64,000 nucleotides of DNA from Sphingobacterium sp. N143 (GTDB lineage: Bacteria > Bacteroidota > Bacteroidia > Sphingobacteriales > Sphingobacteriaceae): contig NZ_JACAIS010000006.1 of assembly GCF_030325625.1 (NCBI RefSeq), positions 1-64,000 of the forward strand, written 5' to 3'. A program made the translations under genes and the position numbers. The first letter of the stretch is position 1, and each line of letters begins with the position of its first letter. Shown one piece after another: positions 55,551 through 64,000 of this stretch. The notes beneath the pieces were generated by a model. The model did not search any database. It saw only the letters and a list, made by a program, of their open reading frames with translations, and was not told where the DNA came from.

Positions 55551-56393
55551 ATGTCTAAATTATTAATACCTGTTGATTTTTCAGAAAATGCACAAGTGGC
55601 TGCAGCATATGCGGCACAAATTGCACAAACCACAAATAATGAAATTACGCTCTTTCATTCCTTCACATCGCACATCAATAAATTTGCCAATGCGAAGCAT
55701 TTAGTAGACCCCACGGAGGAAGAAGCCCACCGCAAGATGGAGGACCTTGTGGCCAAACTGCTACAAAAATATCCTTCGATAAAAATATCTACACTGTTTA
55801 CAAACGGAATTTTAGCCGAATCTTTAGAAAAACAGGAGATAAAAGACCAATATCAAACGGTTATTATGGGTACCAAAGGTGTCACCGGACTGGAGTCAGT
55901 TTTAATCGGAAGCAACACTTATGACGTTATCAAAGAGTCGAAAATCCCGGTCTTGGCCGTTCCAAAAAATGCAGTAGAATTAAAAAAAGACAATATCGCA
56001 CTGCTGACAAATTTTAAACCCGGTGAACTGGAAGTACTCAAGCAGGCTATCCCTTTATATGGAAAAGACTTTCATTTACAGCTCATTCATATCAACAAGA
56101 ATGAACTAGAAATCAGTGTATTAGATTCAAAACTAAAACAATGGATCACGCAAATCATCGCTGAAACGGGCATAGAAGATATTTCCTACATTGTGAAAGC
56201 GCCCAGTTATTTTGCCGGCTCGCGCGAGAATATTGTCAATGGAATACACACCATCTTGAGAGACGAAGATATTGATGTCATCCTGATTACAAAAAGTAGA
56301 AAAACTTTTTTCCAAAACCTTTTTACTGAAAACATTGTTAAGCACATGGCCTTCGAAATTGAGGTACCGAACTTTTTTGGCCGAGTTGATTAG
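55551..56393 (+). CDS. Universal stress protein, double UspA domain (paralogue)
   Basis: A 280-residue paralogue of the preceding gene, with the same two-half layout: KLLIPVDFSENAQVAAAYA at the start, the loop MGTKGVTGLESVLIGSN in the first half, and ITKSRKTFFQNLF near the end. The nucleotide loop ends G-S-N rather than G-S-T. The 12-base spacing and likeness indicate a tandem duplication and one transcript. It is followed by the first ompA paralogue. Confidence 0.88.
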   Translation: MSKLLIPVDFSENAQVAAAYAAQIAQTTNNEITLFHSFTSHINKFANAKHLVDPTEEEAHRKMEDLVAKLLQKYPSIKISTLFTNGILAESLEKQEIKDQYQTVIMGTKGVTGLESVLIGSNTYDVIKESKIPVLAVPKNAVELKKDNIALLTNFKPGELEVLKQAIPLYGKDFHLQLIHINKNELEISVLDSKLKQWITQIIAETGIEDISYIVKAPSYFAGSRENIVNGIHTILRDEDIDVILITKSRKTFFQNLFTENIVKHMAFEIEVPNFFGRVD

Positions 56394-56416
56394 CCAAATA
56401 TTTTTTGGCAAATTTA

Positions 56417-56444
56417 TTGTAAGAGTAGTCAATAAATACATTTA
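56417..56444 (+). promoter_or_regulatory. Candidate promoter of the first ompA paralogue
   Basis: TTG at 56417-56419 and TACATTTA at 56437-56444 (one base off consensus) with 17 bases between, about 40 bases before the ATG. Confidence 0.45.
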
Positions 56445-56482
56445 ACAAGAGTCTTATAGTAGAAAATTTTACAAAAAAACAC

Positions 56483-57823
56483 ATGATGAAAATTAGCCTA
56501 AAAAAATCAGGATTACTTGTAGCAGCGGGAATACTCTCAACTGCTGCCTTTGCGCAAAATACCAAAGTAGCGTCCATTGAGGGTACCACTCCTTTTGGTC
56601 CATCCTCGGCATACAGAACCTGGTCTATTGGTGTGGGAGCTGGTGTGACCAGTTTACAGAATATTGCCAAATTCAACAATGGTGGTTACGATAAATTAGA
56701 TTGGAACCTAGGTTATAGTGCTTATATCAAAAAGCAAATTTCACCATCTTTTGGATTGAAAGCAACCTACTTTGGTGGTAAAACATCAGGGTATGAAAAT
56801 AGTGACAAACAAATAGGTTTTGAAACCAAAACACCTTGGTCGGTAGCACTGTCGGGCGAGTTTTTGGCAGCTAATACCAACTGGAGATTTTTTAACAGCA
56901 TTGTCAAACCTTATGCATCCATTGGTGTGGGCGTGATGAATGCCGAAACAGCGGCCATTGCCGACGGCAATAAAGGCGAATTTGGCGATTCGTACTCCAA
57001 AATTTTCGTTCCTGCCGACTTTGGTCTAAAGTTCGCGGTTGCCAAAGGCATCAATTTTGAATTAGGCTACCAGTTAAACTGGGCGAACCAAAGATTTGAC
57101 AATAGAGTTGGCCCTTCGCAACAATACAAAAATGATTTATTCACATATGCCCATGCCGGTTTAGAGTTTGCATTGGGTAGCGGTAGTAAACCAGCATTGA
57201 ACAATTCAAATCCTGTTGCAACCCTGGTCAATGATTACACCGTGAAATATGACGATCTAAAGGCACAAAATGAAGCATTGAATGCCAAAAACCAAGAATT
57301 GCAAAATCAATTGGATGGTTTGAACAGCGACCTGAAAGATGATGATGGGGATGGTGTGGCAAACAGATACGACAAATGTCCAGGTACACCATCAGGTGTG
57401 CAGGTAGATGGCTCTGGTTGTCCGATCGTTGTGAAAAATGAAACTAGAGTTGTAGAGAAGGTCGTGGTTACTGAAGCCGACAAAAAAGTTGTTGCAGATG
57501 CCATCAAGAACTTAGAATTCGATTTGAGCAAAGCGACAATACGGCCTACTTCATATGCAACACTGAATAAAGTAGCTGCATTGTTGATCGAGAAAAACTT
57601 CAGCCTGAAATTGGCCGGTCACACCGATAACACAGGTTCCCGCGCATTGAACATGCGTCTGTCCAAAGAGCGTGCTGAATCAGTAAAAGCATATTTAGTA
57701 TCCCAAGGTGCCAATGCTTCACGTATCGAAGCGACTGGATATGGCCCTGACCAACCGATCGCATCCAACAAAAATGCGGAAGGACGTCAGCAAAACCGCC
57801 GTGTGGAATTTACACTTTATTAA
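56483..57823 (+). CDS. OmpA-family outer-membrane protein with TSP type-3 linker (copy 1)
   Basis: A 446-residue protein: signal peptide cut after AFA, an N-terminal beta-barrel (about 25-230), a helical linker with heptad-like Asn/Gln/Leu repeats (YDDLKAQNEALNAKNQELQ), a calcium-binding thrombospondin type-3 stretch (DDDGDGVANRYDKCPGTP), and a peptidoglycan-binding OmpA domain (LAGHTDNTGSRALNMRLSKERA, ending NRRVEFTLY). It anchors the outer membrane to peptidoglycan and may be a major outer-membrane protein. A paralogue follows. The start could be the first or second of two adjacent ATGs. Confidence 0.93.
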   Translation: MMKISLKKSGLLVAAGILSTAAFAQNTKVASIEGTTPFGPSSAYRTWSIGVGAGVTSLQNIAKFNNGGYDKLDWNLGYSAYIKKQISPSFGLKATYFGGKTSGYENSDKQIGFETKTPWSVALSGEFLAANTNWRFFNSIVKPYASIGVGVMNAETAAIADGNKGEFGDSYSKIFVPADFGLKFAVAKGINFELGYQLNWANQRFDNRVGPSQQYKNDLFTYAHAGLEFALGSGSKPALNNSNPVATLVNDYTVKYDDLKAQNEALNAKNQELQNQLDGLNSDLKDDDGDGVANRYDKCPGTPSGVQVDGSGCPIVVKNETRVVEKVVVTEADKKVVADAIKNLEFDLSKATIRPTSYATLNKVAALLIEKNFSLKLAGHTDNTGSRALNMRLSKERAESVKAYLVSQGANASRIEATGYGPDQPIASNKNAEGRQQNRRVEFTLY

Positions 57824-57844
57824 TAGCTAATAAATTACAACAAT

Positions 57845-57876
57845 AAAAAGGTGCTTTTTCTCAAAAGCACCTTTTT
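57845..57876 (+). terminator. Terminator after ompA copy 1
   Basis: Perfect 14-base stem AAAAAGGTGCTTTT / AAAAGCACCTTTTT with a loop of about 4 bases and a T-run. Confidence 0.9.
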
Positions 57877-57911
57877 ATTTACCATATTGTCATATATCAA
57901 CTACAAATCCA

Positions 57912-57943
57912 TTGGGATTTTAATTTTTAACCTATTACTTTTG
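57912..57943 (+). promoter_or_regulatory. Promoter of ompA copy 2
   Basis: TTG at 57912-57914, a 21-base spacer and an exact -7 element TACTTTTG (57936-57943), 26 bases before the ATG. Confidence 0.6.
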
Positions 57944-57969
57944 CTTCAGTTTATACAAGAACAAATTCT

Positions 57970-59301
57970 ATGAAACTAAAATTACAATTAGCACTTGCTT
58001 TCGCAACTGCAGGTTTATTTGCCAATTCTACTTTTGCACAAAACGCAAAAGTAGCATCAATAGAAGGAACACAACCTTTTGGTCCGGCTGCCCAATACAG
58101 AACATGGTCCATCGGTATCGGCGCCGGGGTAACCAATCAGACCAACATCGCAGGCTTCAACCGTGCGGGATATGATGATTTAGACTGGAACCTCGGATAT
58201 AGTGCCTATATCAAAAAGCAAATTTCTCCCTCTTTTGGAATCAAGGCGAGTTATTTTGGCGGCAAAACTGGCGGTGCCTTCCAGGAAGTTAATGGACAAC
58301 AGTCTTTTGAAGCTAAGACACCCTGGTCGGCAGCTCTTTCCGGAGAGTTCCAGGCAGCCAACACCAACTGGAGATTCTTCAACAGTTTTATCAAACCTTA
58401 TGCATCCATCGGTGTGGGGGTGATGAACAGCAAAACGACATTGACAACCGGTACTACTTCCGTAGAAGCGGATGGTATCAGCAAAATATATGTACCCTTA
58501 GACATGGGATTGAAGTTTGCAGTTGCTAAGGGCATCAACTTCGAACTGGGCTACCAATTGAATTGGGTTAACCAAAACTTTGACGGCATCCAAGGTGGTC
58601 AATATAAAAACGACTTGTTCAGCTACATCCATGGCGGTCTAGAATTTGCATTGGGTAACGGCAGCAAACCAGCATTGAACAATTCAAATCCTGTAGCAAC
58701 CCTGGTCAATGATTACACCGTAAAATACGACGATCTAAAAGCACAAAACGATGCATTGAATGCCAAAAACCAAGAATTGCAAAATCAATTGGATGGTTTG
58801 AACAGCGACCTGAAAGATGATGATGGAGATGGTGTGGCCAACAAATACGACAAATGTCCAGGCACCCCTTCAGGCGTGCAGGTAGATGGTTCTGGTTGTC
58901 CGATCGTCGTGAAAAACGAGACTAAAGTTGTAGAAAAGGTAGTGGTTACTGAAGCCGATAAAAAAGTTGTTGCAGATGCCATCAAGAACTTAGAATTCGA
59001 TTTGAGCAAAGCGACAATACGGCCTACTTCATATGCAACACTGAATAAAGTAGCTGAATTGTTGATCGAGAAAAACTTCAGTCTGAAATTGGCCGGTCAC
59101 ACCGATAACACAGGTTCCCGCGCATTGAACATGCGTCTGTCCAAAGAACGTGCTGAATCAGTGAAAGCATACTTAGTATCCAAAGGTGCCAATGCTTCAC
59201 GTATCGAAGCGATTGGATATGGCCCTGACCAACCGATCGCATCCAACAAAAATGCGGAAGGACGTCAGCAAAACCGCCGTGTGGAATTCACGCTTTATTA
59301 A
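57970..59301 (+). CDS. OmpA-family outer-membrane protein with TSP type-3 linker (copy 2)
   Basis: A 443-residue paralogue with the same layout as copy 1: signal peptide ending TFA, barrel domain, Asn/Gln-rich helical linker, DDDGDGVANKYDKCPGTP calcium-binding stretch and OmpA peptidoglycan-binding domain. The barrels differ mainly in surface-loop regions (for example TLTTGTTSVEADG against TAAIADGNKGEF-like sequence in copy 1), while the C-terminal halves are almost identical. It has its own promoter and terminator, so the two copies can be controlled separately. Confidence 0.93.
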   Translation: MKLKLQLALAFATAGLFANSTFAQNAKVASIEGTQPFGPAAQYRTWSIGIGAGVTNQTNIAGFNRAGYDDLDWNLGYSAYIKKQISPSFGIKASYFGGKTGGAFQEVNGQQSFEAKTPWSAALSGEFQAANTNWRFFNSFIKPYASIGVGVMNSKTTLTTGTTSVEADGISKIYVPLDMGLKFAVAKGINFELGYQLNWVNQNFDGIQGGQYKNDLFSYIHGGLEFALGNGSKPALNNSNPVATLVNDYTVKYDDLKAQNDALNAKNQELQNQLDGLNSDLKDDDGDGVANKYDKCPGTPSGVQVDGSGCPIVVKNETKVVEKVVVTEADKKVVADAIKNLEFDLSKATIRPTSYATLNKVAELLIEKNFSLKLAGHTDNTGSRALNMRLSKERAESVKAYLVSKGANASRIEAIGYGPDQPIASNKNAEGRQQNRRVEFTLY

Positions 59302-59332
59302 TAGCTCCATTCAGCAGGTCCATCATAAGGAT

Positions 59333-59366
59333 AAAAAAGGTAACACCGATCGGTGTTACCTTTTTT
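59333..59366 (+). terminator. Terminator after ompA copy 2
   Basis: Perfect palindrome AAAAAAGGTAACACCG / CGGTGTTACCTTTTTT followed by further T residues. Confidence 0.95.
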
Positions 59367-59479
59367 TTATAACACGGTTCTGAAGAAAATCCACGGCGGT
59401 GAATACGTACATCAGAGGTTAATTTCATTTATTTGACATTAAAAGAACAAATCTCCTTAAAAATCAACTTGTTAAATTC

Positions 59480-59510
59480 TTTGATTATTAAAATATTATT
59501 TCTACCTTTG
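59480..59510 (+). promoter_or_regulatory. Consensus promoter of the DEAD-box helicase gene
   Basis: TTTG (59480-59483), 19 bases, then TACCTTTG (59503-59510): the best match in the window to the Bacteroidota promoter consensus. The predicted leader of about 35 bases contains a small hairpin (AGGCA/TGCCT, 59520-59533). Confidence 0.8.
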
Positions 59511-59550
59511 CAACGCCTTAGGCAATAGTGCCTATTGTATAAAATATTTC

Positions 59551-61383
59551 ATGAACCCATTTTTAGAACTGGGAATCCGTCATGAGGTTGTTAATGCCAT
59601 CTCTGAGTTAGGTTTCGAAAAACCTTCTCCTATTCAGGAAAAAGCCATTCCTGTATTACTGACTGGTAACGACGATTTTGTCGGATTAGCCCAAACTGGC
59701 ACAGGAAAGACCGCGGCATTTGGTCTTCCATTATTAGAACAATTAGACTTTTCTCAAAAACACCCACAAGCGTTGGTATTATGTCCAACACGTGAACTGT
59801 GTTTACAAATTGCGAAAGATTTACAAAATTTTGCGAAGTATATTGACAACGTACATGTTGTTGCAGTATACGGTGGCGCAAACATCTCTGACCAATTGCG
59901 TCAGATCCGTCGTGGTGTACAGATTGTCGTAGCGACCCCTGGTCGTATGCTTGACATCATCGGACGTAATGCTATTGATTTCTCAAACGTCAAATATGTC
60001 GTATTGGACGAAGCTGACGAAATGTTGAACATGGGCTTTCAAGAAGATATCAACAATATCTTATCTGAAACCCCTGATGAGAAAAAAACATGGTTGTTCT
60101 CTGCTACAATGCCAAGAGAAGTTCGTCGTATTGCACAAAAATACATGAATGATCCTTTTGAGCTTACTGTAGGAACAAAAAATACAGGTAATGCAAACAT
60201 TGAGCATCACTATTATTTGATCAAAGCAAAAGATAAATATGCTGCGTTCAAACGTATTGTTGATTCAAACCCTGATATTTTTGGTATTGTGTTCTGTCGT
60301 ACTAAGATCGAAACACAAGATATCGCTGAAGCGTTGATTAAAGATGGTTACAATGCAGACTCTTTGCATGGTGATCTTTCCCAACAACAACGTGACAAGG
60401 TAATGAAACGTTACCGTGACCGCAGCTTACAGCTTTTAATTGCTACAGATGTTGCTGCTCGTGGTATTGACGTAAACGATGTCACTCACGTGATCAACTT
60501 CTCTTTACCTGATGAAGTAGAGAACTATACCCACCGCTCAGGCCGTACAGCCCGCGCTGGTAAAACTGGTATTTCTCTTTCTTTGGTCAATGTAAAAGAA
60601 TTGAGCAAAATCCGTCATATCGAAAAAATCATCGGTAAACCTTTCGAAAAGAAACAAGTACCTCAAGGTGCGGAAGTTTGTGAGAAACAATTATTTTCAA
60701 TCGTTAAAAAGATTGAAAACGTTGAAGTCAACGATGAACAGATCGCTCCATTTTTACCAGCTATCATGGAAAATCTGGAATCTCTTTCAAAAGAGGATAT
60801 CATTAAAAGATTTGCTTCCCTTGAGTTTAACCGTTTCTTGGATTATTACAAAAATGCACCTGATTTAAATATCGAAGCACGCGAAGGTTCTCGTGAAGAT
60901 CGTGGCGATAGACGTGATGGCCGTTCACGTGAGGGCTCAAAAGGCTACACGCGTTTATTTATGAACTTGGGCTCGGTCGATGAATTCACACGTGGAGACA
61001 TGTTGGGCTTTATCTGCAACAATGCCAATATCTCAGGAAAATCTATTGGTAAAATTGATCTAAAAGGCGTATTTACCTTCTTTGAGGTCCAAGATGCTGA
61101 AGTAGAGAAAGTATTCCAAGGATTCCAAGGTGTAGACTATAACGGTCGTCAAGTACGTATTGAAGTGTCCGGAGAAGGAAGAGGTGAAGGTCGTGGTGGC
61201 GATCGTGGAAGAAGCCGTGGTGCAAGACGCGATGGTGGATACCGCAGTGATCGTGGCGGAAGACGTGATGGTGGATTCAGTGGAGAAAGACGCGACAGAG
61301 GTGAAAGACGTGACCGTGGTGGAAATGGCGGTGGTTTCCGTGATTTCTCAGGCAGACGTAAAGAATCTAAAAGCAAATATTAA
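59551..61383 (+). CDS. DEAD-box RNA helicase with DbpA-type RNA-binding domain and Arg/Gly-rich tail
   Basis: A 610-residue helicase. Motifs in order: Q motif (GFEKPSPIQEKAI), AQTGTGKT (Walker A), PTRELCLQI (Ia), TPGR, VLDEADEML (II), SATM (III), GIVFCRTK (IV), ATDVAARGID (V) and HRSGRTARAG (VI). Residues about 468-542 are a DbpA/CsdA RNA-binding domain, and the last 65 residues are a low-complexity Arg/Gly/Asp tail. This layout is that of CsdA/DeaD cold-shock helicases, active in ribosome assembly and RNA decay. It is strongly expressed to judge by the near-consensus promoter. Confidence 0.95.
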   Translation: MNPFLELGIRHEVVNAISELGFEKPSPIQEKAIPVLLTGNDDFVGLAQTGTGKTAAFGLPLLEQLDFSQKHPQALVLCPTRELCLQIAKDLQNFAKYIDNVHVVAVYGGANISDQLRQIRRGVQIVVATPGRMLDIIGRNAIDFSNVKYVVLDEADEMLNMGFQEDINNILSETPDEKKTWLFSATMPREVRRIAQKYMNDPFELTVGTKNTGNANIEHHYYLIKAKDKYAAFKRIVDSNPDIFGIVFCRTKIETQDIAEALIKDGYNADSLHGDLSQQQRDKVMKRYRDRSLQLLIATDVAARGIDVNDVTHVINFSLPDEVENYTHRSGRTARAGKTGISLSLVNVKELSKIRHIEKIIGKPFEKKQVPQGAEVCEKQLFSIVKKIENVEVNDEQIAPFLPAIMENLESLSKEDIIKRFASLEFNRFLDYYKNAPDLNIEAREGSREDRGDRRDGRSREGSKGYTRLFMNLGSVDEFTRGDMLGFICNNANISGKSIGKIDLKGVFTFFEVQDAEVEKVFQGFQGVDYNGRQVRIEVSGEGRGEGRGGDRGRSRGARRDGGYRSDRGGRRDGGFSGERRDRGERRDRGGNGGGFRDFSGRRKESKSKY

Positions 61384-61404
61384 GCTTAGTATTTAGATAC
61401 CTGT

Positions 61405-61455
61405 AAAAAGACCCTGATTCGGAAAGCTGCATGCTTTTCAGATCAGGGTCTTTTT
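61405..61455 (+). terminator. Terminator of the helicase gene
   Basis: Arms AAAAAGACCCTGAT (61405-61418) and ATCAGGGTCTTTTT (61442-61455) pair perfectly; an inner GAAAGC/GCTTTT pairing extends the stem. Confidence 0.9.
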
Positions 61456-61592
61456 CATTGATGGCACAGCGCATCCCAGCTCCAATTCAGACCAATCCCA
61501 TAACTCCAACAGGTGATGATTCCTCCGGTCCAACATCTGAATATCCATAAAAAAACGTAAATTAGCCCTATTACACGAACTGGATCGCCAAC

Positions 61593-63356
61593 ATGCCAAC
61601 AGCAACAAGATTATTTGATTTAGCCTATCGGCAATATACTATTGCAGCAGACTTTCCCATGTTCTGCTACAGGAAGAACGACGAATGGATAAAGGTAAGC
61701 TGTTCGGAATTTATCCAACAGGTCAATGAAACATCCAAAGGCTTAATCGCACTGGGTATTCACCCCGGTGAGAAAGTTGCCCTGATCAGTGAAAACCGGG
61801 TGGAATGGAATATACTTGATTTTGCCATCCAACAAATAGGCGCAGTCGTGGTGGCAATATATCCCAACATTTCAACTGATGATTACACCTATATCTTCAA
61901 TCACGCTGAAATCAGACATTGTATTGTAAGTTCAAAAAAACTGTACGCAAAGATATCGTCCATTGTGGCATCCTGCCCACAGCTGAGCAAGATTTTTAGT
62001 TTTGATAAAGAAGAGGGTCTGGATCATTGGCAAGATTTTGTCGCTGCCGGCCAAACAGTCTCCGATGAGCAGCTCAGCAAACTACGTGAAGCCACAGACG
62101 GCAATACACTGGCCTCCATCATCTATACTTCAGGGACAACAGGAAGCCCAAAAGGTGTCATGCTTTCACATAAAAATCTTCTGGCAGATACCATGAGCAG
62201 TGAATATTCATTTCCTGTCCAACGCGGGGACCGGGCACTCTCCTTTCTGCCTGTCTGTCACGCCTATGAACGTGTATTTCAATACGTCTATATGTACAAA
62301 GGATTGACAATCTTCTTTGCCCGGTCAATGGATACGATCGGTGAAGATTTCAAATCGGCCAAACCACATATTTTTTCTGCCGTACCACGTGTACTGGAAA
62401 AAGTTTATGAAAAAATAAAAGCTACCGGAGAACAGCTTAACGGATGGAAACGTCGTATATTCCTATGGTCCATTCGCCTGGGTGAACAGTATGAATTAGA
62501 AAACCGTTCATGGTGGTATGATTTCAGGTTAAGCATTGCCCGCAAACTGGTATTCTCCAAATGGCGCGAGGCCCTGGGTGGTGATATAAAAGGTATAGCC
62601 TCCGGCAGTGCTGCTTTACAGGAAAAACTGATCCGATTATATATGGCCGCTGGTATCCCTATCTATGAAGGTTATGGCCTGACTGAAGCAGGGCCATGCA
62701 TTGCGGTCAATTGCTTTAAAAGAGGAATGAAAATAGGAACTGTGGGATTACCATTGATCAACATCGACATCAAACTCGCAGAAGATGGTGAGATCTTGAC
62801 CAAGGGCGAAAATAATATGATCGGCTATTATAAAAATCCTGAGGCAACCGCCGAAGTCTTAAAAGATGGCTGGCTATATACCGGAGACATTGGTCAATGG
62901 GTTGAAGGAAGATTTCTCAAAATCATAGACCGCAAGAAAGAAATGTTCAAAACTTCTGGCGGAAAGTACATTGTACCACAGCAGATCGAATCCAGGCTCG
63001 TTGAATCTTCTTTCATTGAACAAGCCATGGTTATCGGTGAGGGCCGTAAATTTCCAGCAGCGCTCATTGTCCCCAATTATCACAATCTACTGGATTGGGC
63101 GAGAAGTTCGCAGCCCACTTTGGTCCACCTTGCCAAAGCAGACTTTCTGGACCGACAAGAGATTCAACAGAAGATTGAAGCCGAGCTCCAGCACATTAAC
63201 CAATCGTTCGGCAACTGGGAGCAGATCAAAAAGTTTGCTGTACTTCCGGATGAGATGACGGTGGAAACGGGCGAACTGACCCCTACCTTAAAGATGAAAC
63301 GGAAGATAATCTTACAAAAATATGAAAAAGAGGTAGAAGGAATATACAATCAATAA
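61593..63356 (+). CDS. Long-chain acyl-CoA synthetase (AMP-forming)
   Basis: A 587-residue ANL-family enzyme that activates fatty acids to acyl-CoA. The P-loop-like motif YTSGTTGSPKG is near residue 180, the A5 motif YEGYGLTEAGP follows, and GWLYTGDIG with DRKKEMFKTSGGKY supplies the hinge and catalytic region; a Lys near the C-terminus (TPTLKMKRK) matches the catalytic A10 Lys. The length and sequence resemble FadD-like synthetases (FAA1 type). It is preceded by the helicase terminator and so is a separate unit. Confidence 0.93.
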   Translation: MPTATRLFDLAYRQYTIAADFPMFCYRKNDEWIKVSCSEFIQQVNETSKGLIALGIHPGEKVALISENRVEWNILDFAIQQIGAVVVAIYPNISTDDYTYIFNHAEIRHCIVSSKKLYAKISSIVASCPQLSKIFSFDKEEGLDHWQDFVAAGQTVSDEQLSKLREATDGNTLASIIYTSGTTGSPKGVMLSHKNLLADTMSSEYSFPVQRGDRALSFLPVCHAYERVFQYVYMYKGLTIFFARSMDTIGEDFKSAKPHIFSAVPRVLEKVYEKIKATGEQLNGWKRRIFLWSIRLGEQYELENRSWWYDFRLSIARKLVFSKWREALGGDIKGIASGSAALQEKLIRLYMAAGIPIYEGYGLTEAGPCIAVNCFKRGMKIGTVGLPLINIDIKLAEDGEILTKGENNMIGYYKNPEATAEVLKDGWLYTGDIGQWVEGRFLKIIDRKKEMFKTSGGKYIVPQQIESRLVESSFIEQAMVIGEGRKFPAALIVPNYHNLLDWARSSQPTLVHLAKADFLDRQEIQQKIEAELQHINQSFGNWEQIKKFAVLPDEMTVETGELTPTLKMKRKIILQKYEKEVEGIYNQ

Positions 63357-63376
63357 CTCTTTAAGGTCCGACGATT

Positions 63377-64000
63377 CTATTTATTCGCTATACGTTGGCG
63401 GATGGCCTCATAAATGACGACAGCGGCTGAAACAGAAACATTGAGCGAACCTATTTCCCCATACATGGGAATCTTTGCCAAATGATCCGCAATGCGGATC
63501 AGATCATTGGATACACCGACATCCTCAGCCCCCATAATAACACAAGTCGGAGCAGTATAATCCACATCATAGATACTGGATGTGGTCTTCTCTGTGCTTA
63601 CCACAAGCTGCACGCCTGAGTCAATCAAAAATTTGCCCACCTTCGAGAGGCTATCATGACGACATACAGGTATTTTATATAAGGCTCCAGCTGAAGTTTT
63701 GATGGCATCAGGATTTACTTCTGCCGACCCTTTTTTGGGAACAATAATGGCATGTACTCCTGAACATTCAGCCGTACGCGCAATAGCCCCAAGGTTACGC
63801 ACATCGGTCACCCCATCCAACATCAAGAGAAGTGGCGTTTCACCCTTCTCATAAATCTGTGGCAGCAATTCTTCAATATTCTGATATGTGATCGGAGAAA
63901 TTACAGCAATTACACCTTGATGGTTCTTCCGTGTAATGCGGTTTAATTTCTCGACGGGCACCTGTTGATAAGCAATGTTATGTTCTTTCAGCAAGGACTT
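63377..64000 (-). CDS. rlmB: 23S rRNA 2'-O-methyltransferase, RlmB-like (N-terminus outside the window)
   Basis: Partial gene: the frame is open to the window edge, so at least 207 C-terminal residues are seen. The SPOUT motifs are all present: LMLDGVTDVRNLGAIARTAE (motif 1), CVIMGAEDVGVS (motif 2) and IPMYGEIGSLNVSVSAAV (motif 3). The preceding KNHQGVIAVISP is the link region typical of RlmB, which methylates G2251 in the peptidyl-transferase centre. It differs from the methyltransferase at 25350, so the window carries two SpoU-family members. It converges on the acyl-CoA ligase gene with only 20 bases between stops. Confidence 0.9.
   Translation of the reverse strand, partial: KSLLKEHNIAYQQVPVEKLNRITRKNHQGVIAVISPITYQNIEELLPQIYEKGETPLLLMLDGVTDVRNLGAIARTAECSGVHAIIVPKKGSAEVNPDAIKTSAGALYKIPVCRHDSLSKVGKFLIDSGVQLVVSTEKTTSSIYDVDYTAPTCVIMGAEDVGVSNDLIRIADHLAKIPMYGEIGSLNVSVSAAVVIYEAIRQRIANK

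Larger units (their letters stand above)
57190..59301 (+). repeat. Near-identical 3' halves of the tandem ompA genes
   Basis: Positions 57190-57823 and 58668-59301 align without gaps and differ at scattered bases only, with long identical runs (for example across the segments starting at 57490 and 58968). The 5' halves code for similar proteins but differ far more at DNA level. The pattern suggests recent gene conversion confined to the linker and OmpA domain. Confidence 0.8.

Noticed and set aside
61160..61396. Val/Asp-rich frame within the helicase tail
   Set aside because: It is a frame-shifted reading of the Arg/Gly-rich repeat region, not an independent gene.

Overview
The window reads as chromosome of a Bacteroidota bacterium, most likely Sphingobacteriaceae (Sphingobacterium-like). 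The evidence is a SusC/SusD pair, a TamL-type BamA-like lipoprotein, OmpA proteins with thrombospondin type-3 linkers, SPII lipoproteins, the Bacteroidota form of topoisomerase IV subunit A, and repeated promoter elements of the Bacteroidota type (TAnnTTTG at -7, sometimes with TTTG or TTG about 20 bases upstream). No tRNA, rRNA, CRISPR array, insertion sequence or prophage was seen.

Layout. 1-3.6 kb: LacI-type regulator convergent with a two-gene hexuronate module (uxuA and an SDR-type fructuronate reductase). 3.6-10.5 kb: a microaerobic/respiratory block on the minus strand. It holds a FixL-like PAS histidine kinase, a response regulator fused to a CRP/FNR domain, then a tight operon of a short Cys-tailed protein, hemN, ccoI (fixI) and the short ccoS (fixS). 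10.5-18.7 kb: housekeeping (ettA, clpC, recN, SprT-like protease). 18.8-22.9 kb: small accessory genes (two-helix membrane protein, DUF1016 nuclease, SMI1/KNR4 protein, a secreted protein of exact 20-residue repeats, a secreted/membrane protein). 23-29 kb: tamL, SpoU methyltransferase, MFS exporter, ABC pair. 29-33.3 kb: a likely metal-related outer-membrane locus (Cys-motif protein, TonB receptor, beta-propeller lipoprotein ending in a YHS domain). 33.5-38.1 kb: parC, msrA, glycosylasparaginase. 38.4-49.6 kb: an apparent murein-peptide scavenging region (NlpC/P60 endopeptidase, L-Ala-D/L-Glu epimerase, SusCD, M14 and S66 carboxypeptidases) with pyrC heading the minus-strand operon. 49.7-54.3 kb: PhoB-like regulator, thioredoxin lipoprotein, alaS. 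54.4-59.4 kb: tandem universal stress proteins and tandem ompA paralogues. 59.5-64 kb: DEAD-box helicase, long-chain acyl-CoA ligase, partial rlmB-like methyltransferase.

Most interesting system. The kinase at 9298-10494 carries the FixL heme-PAS signature, with the proximal His and the Arg 20 residues later in the FixL spacing. Its apparent partner joins a receiver domain directly to a CRP/FNR DNA-binding module with an E-x-x-S-R recognition helix. That would collapse the FixL-FixJ-FixK cascade of rhizobia into two proteins. TGAT-N4-ATCA sites lie in the promoter region of the hemN-ccoI-ccoS operon and upstream of the universal stress pair. Both are classical targets of FNR/FixK-type regulators in other bacteria.

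All functional calls come from reading the translations and remembered family features; no database search was run. Regulatory sites are pattern matches made by eye.
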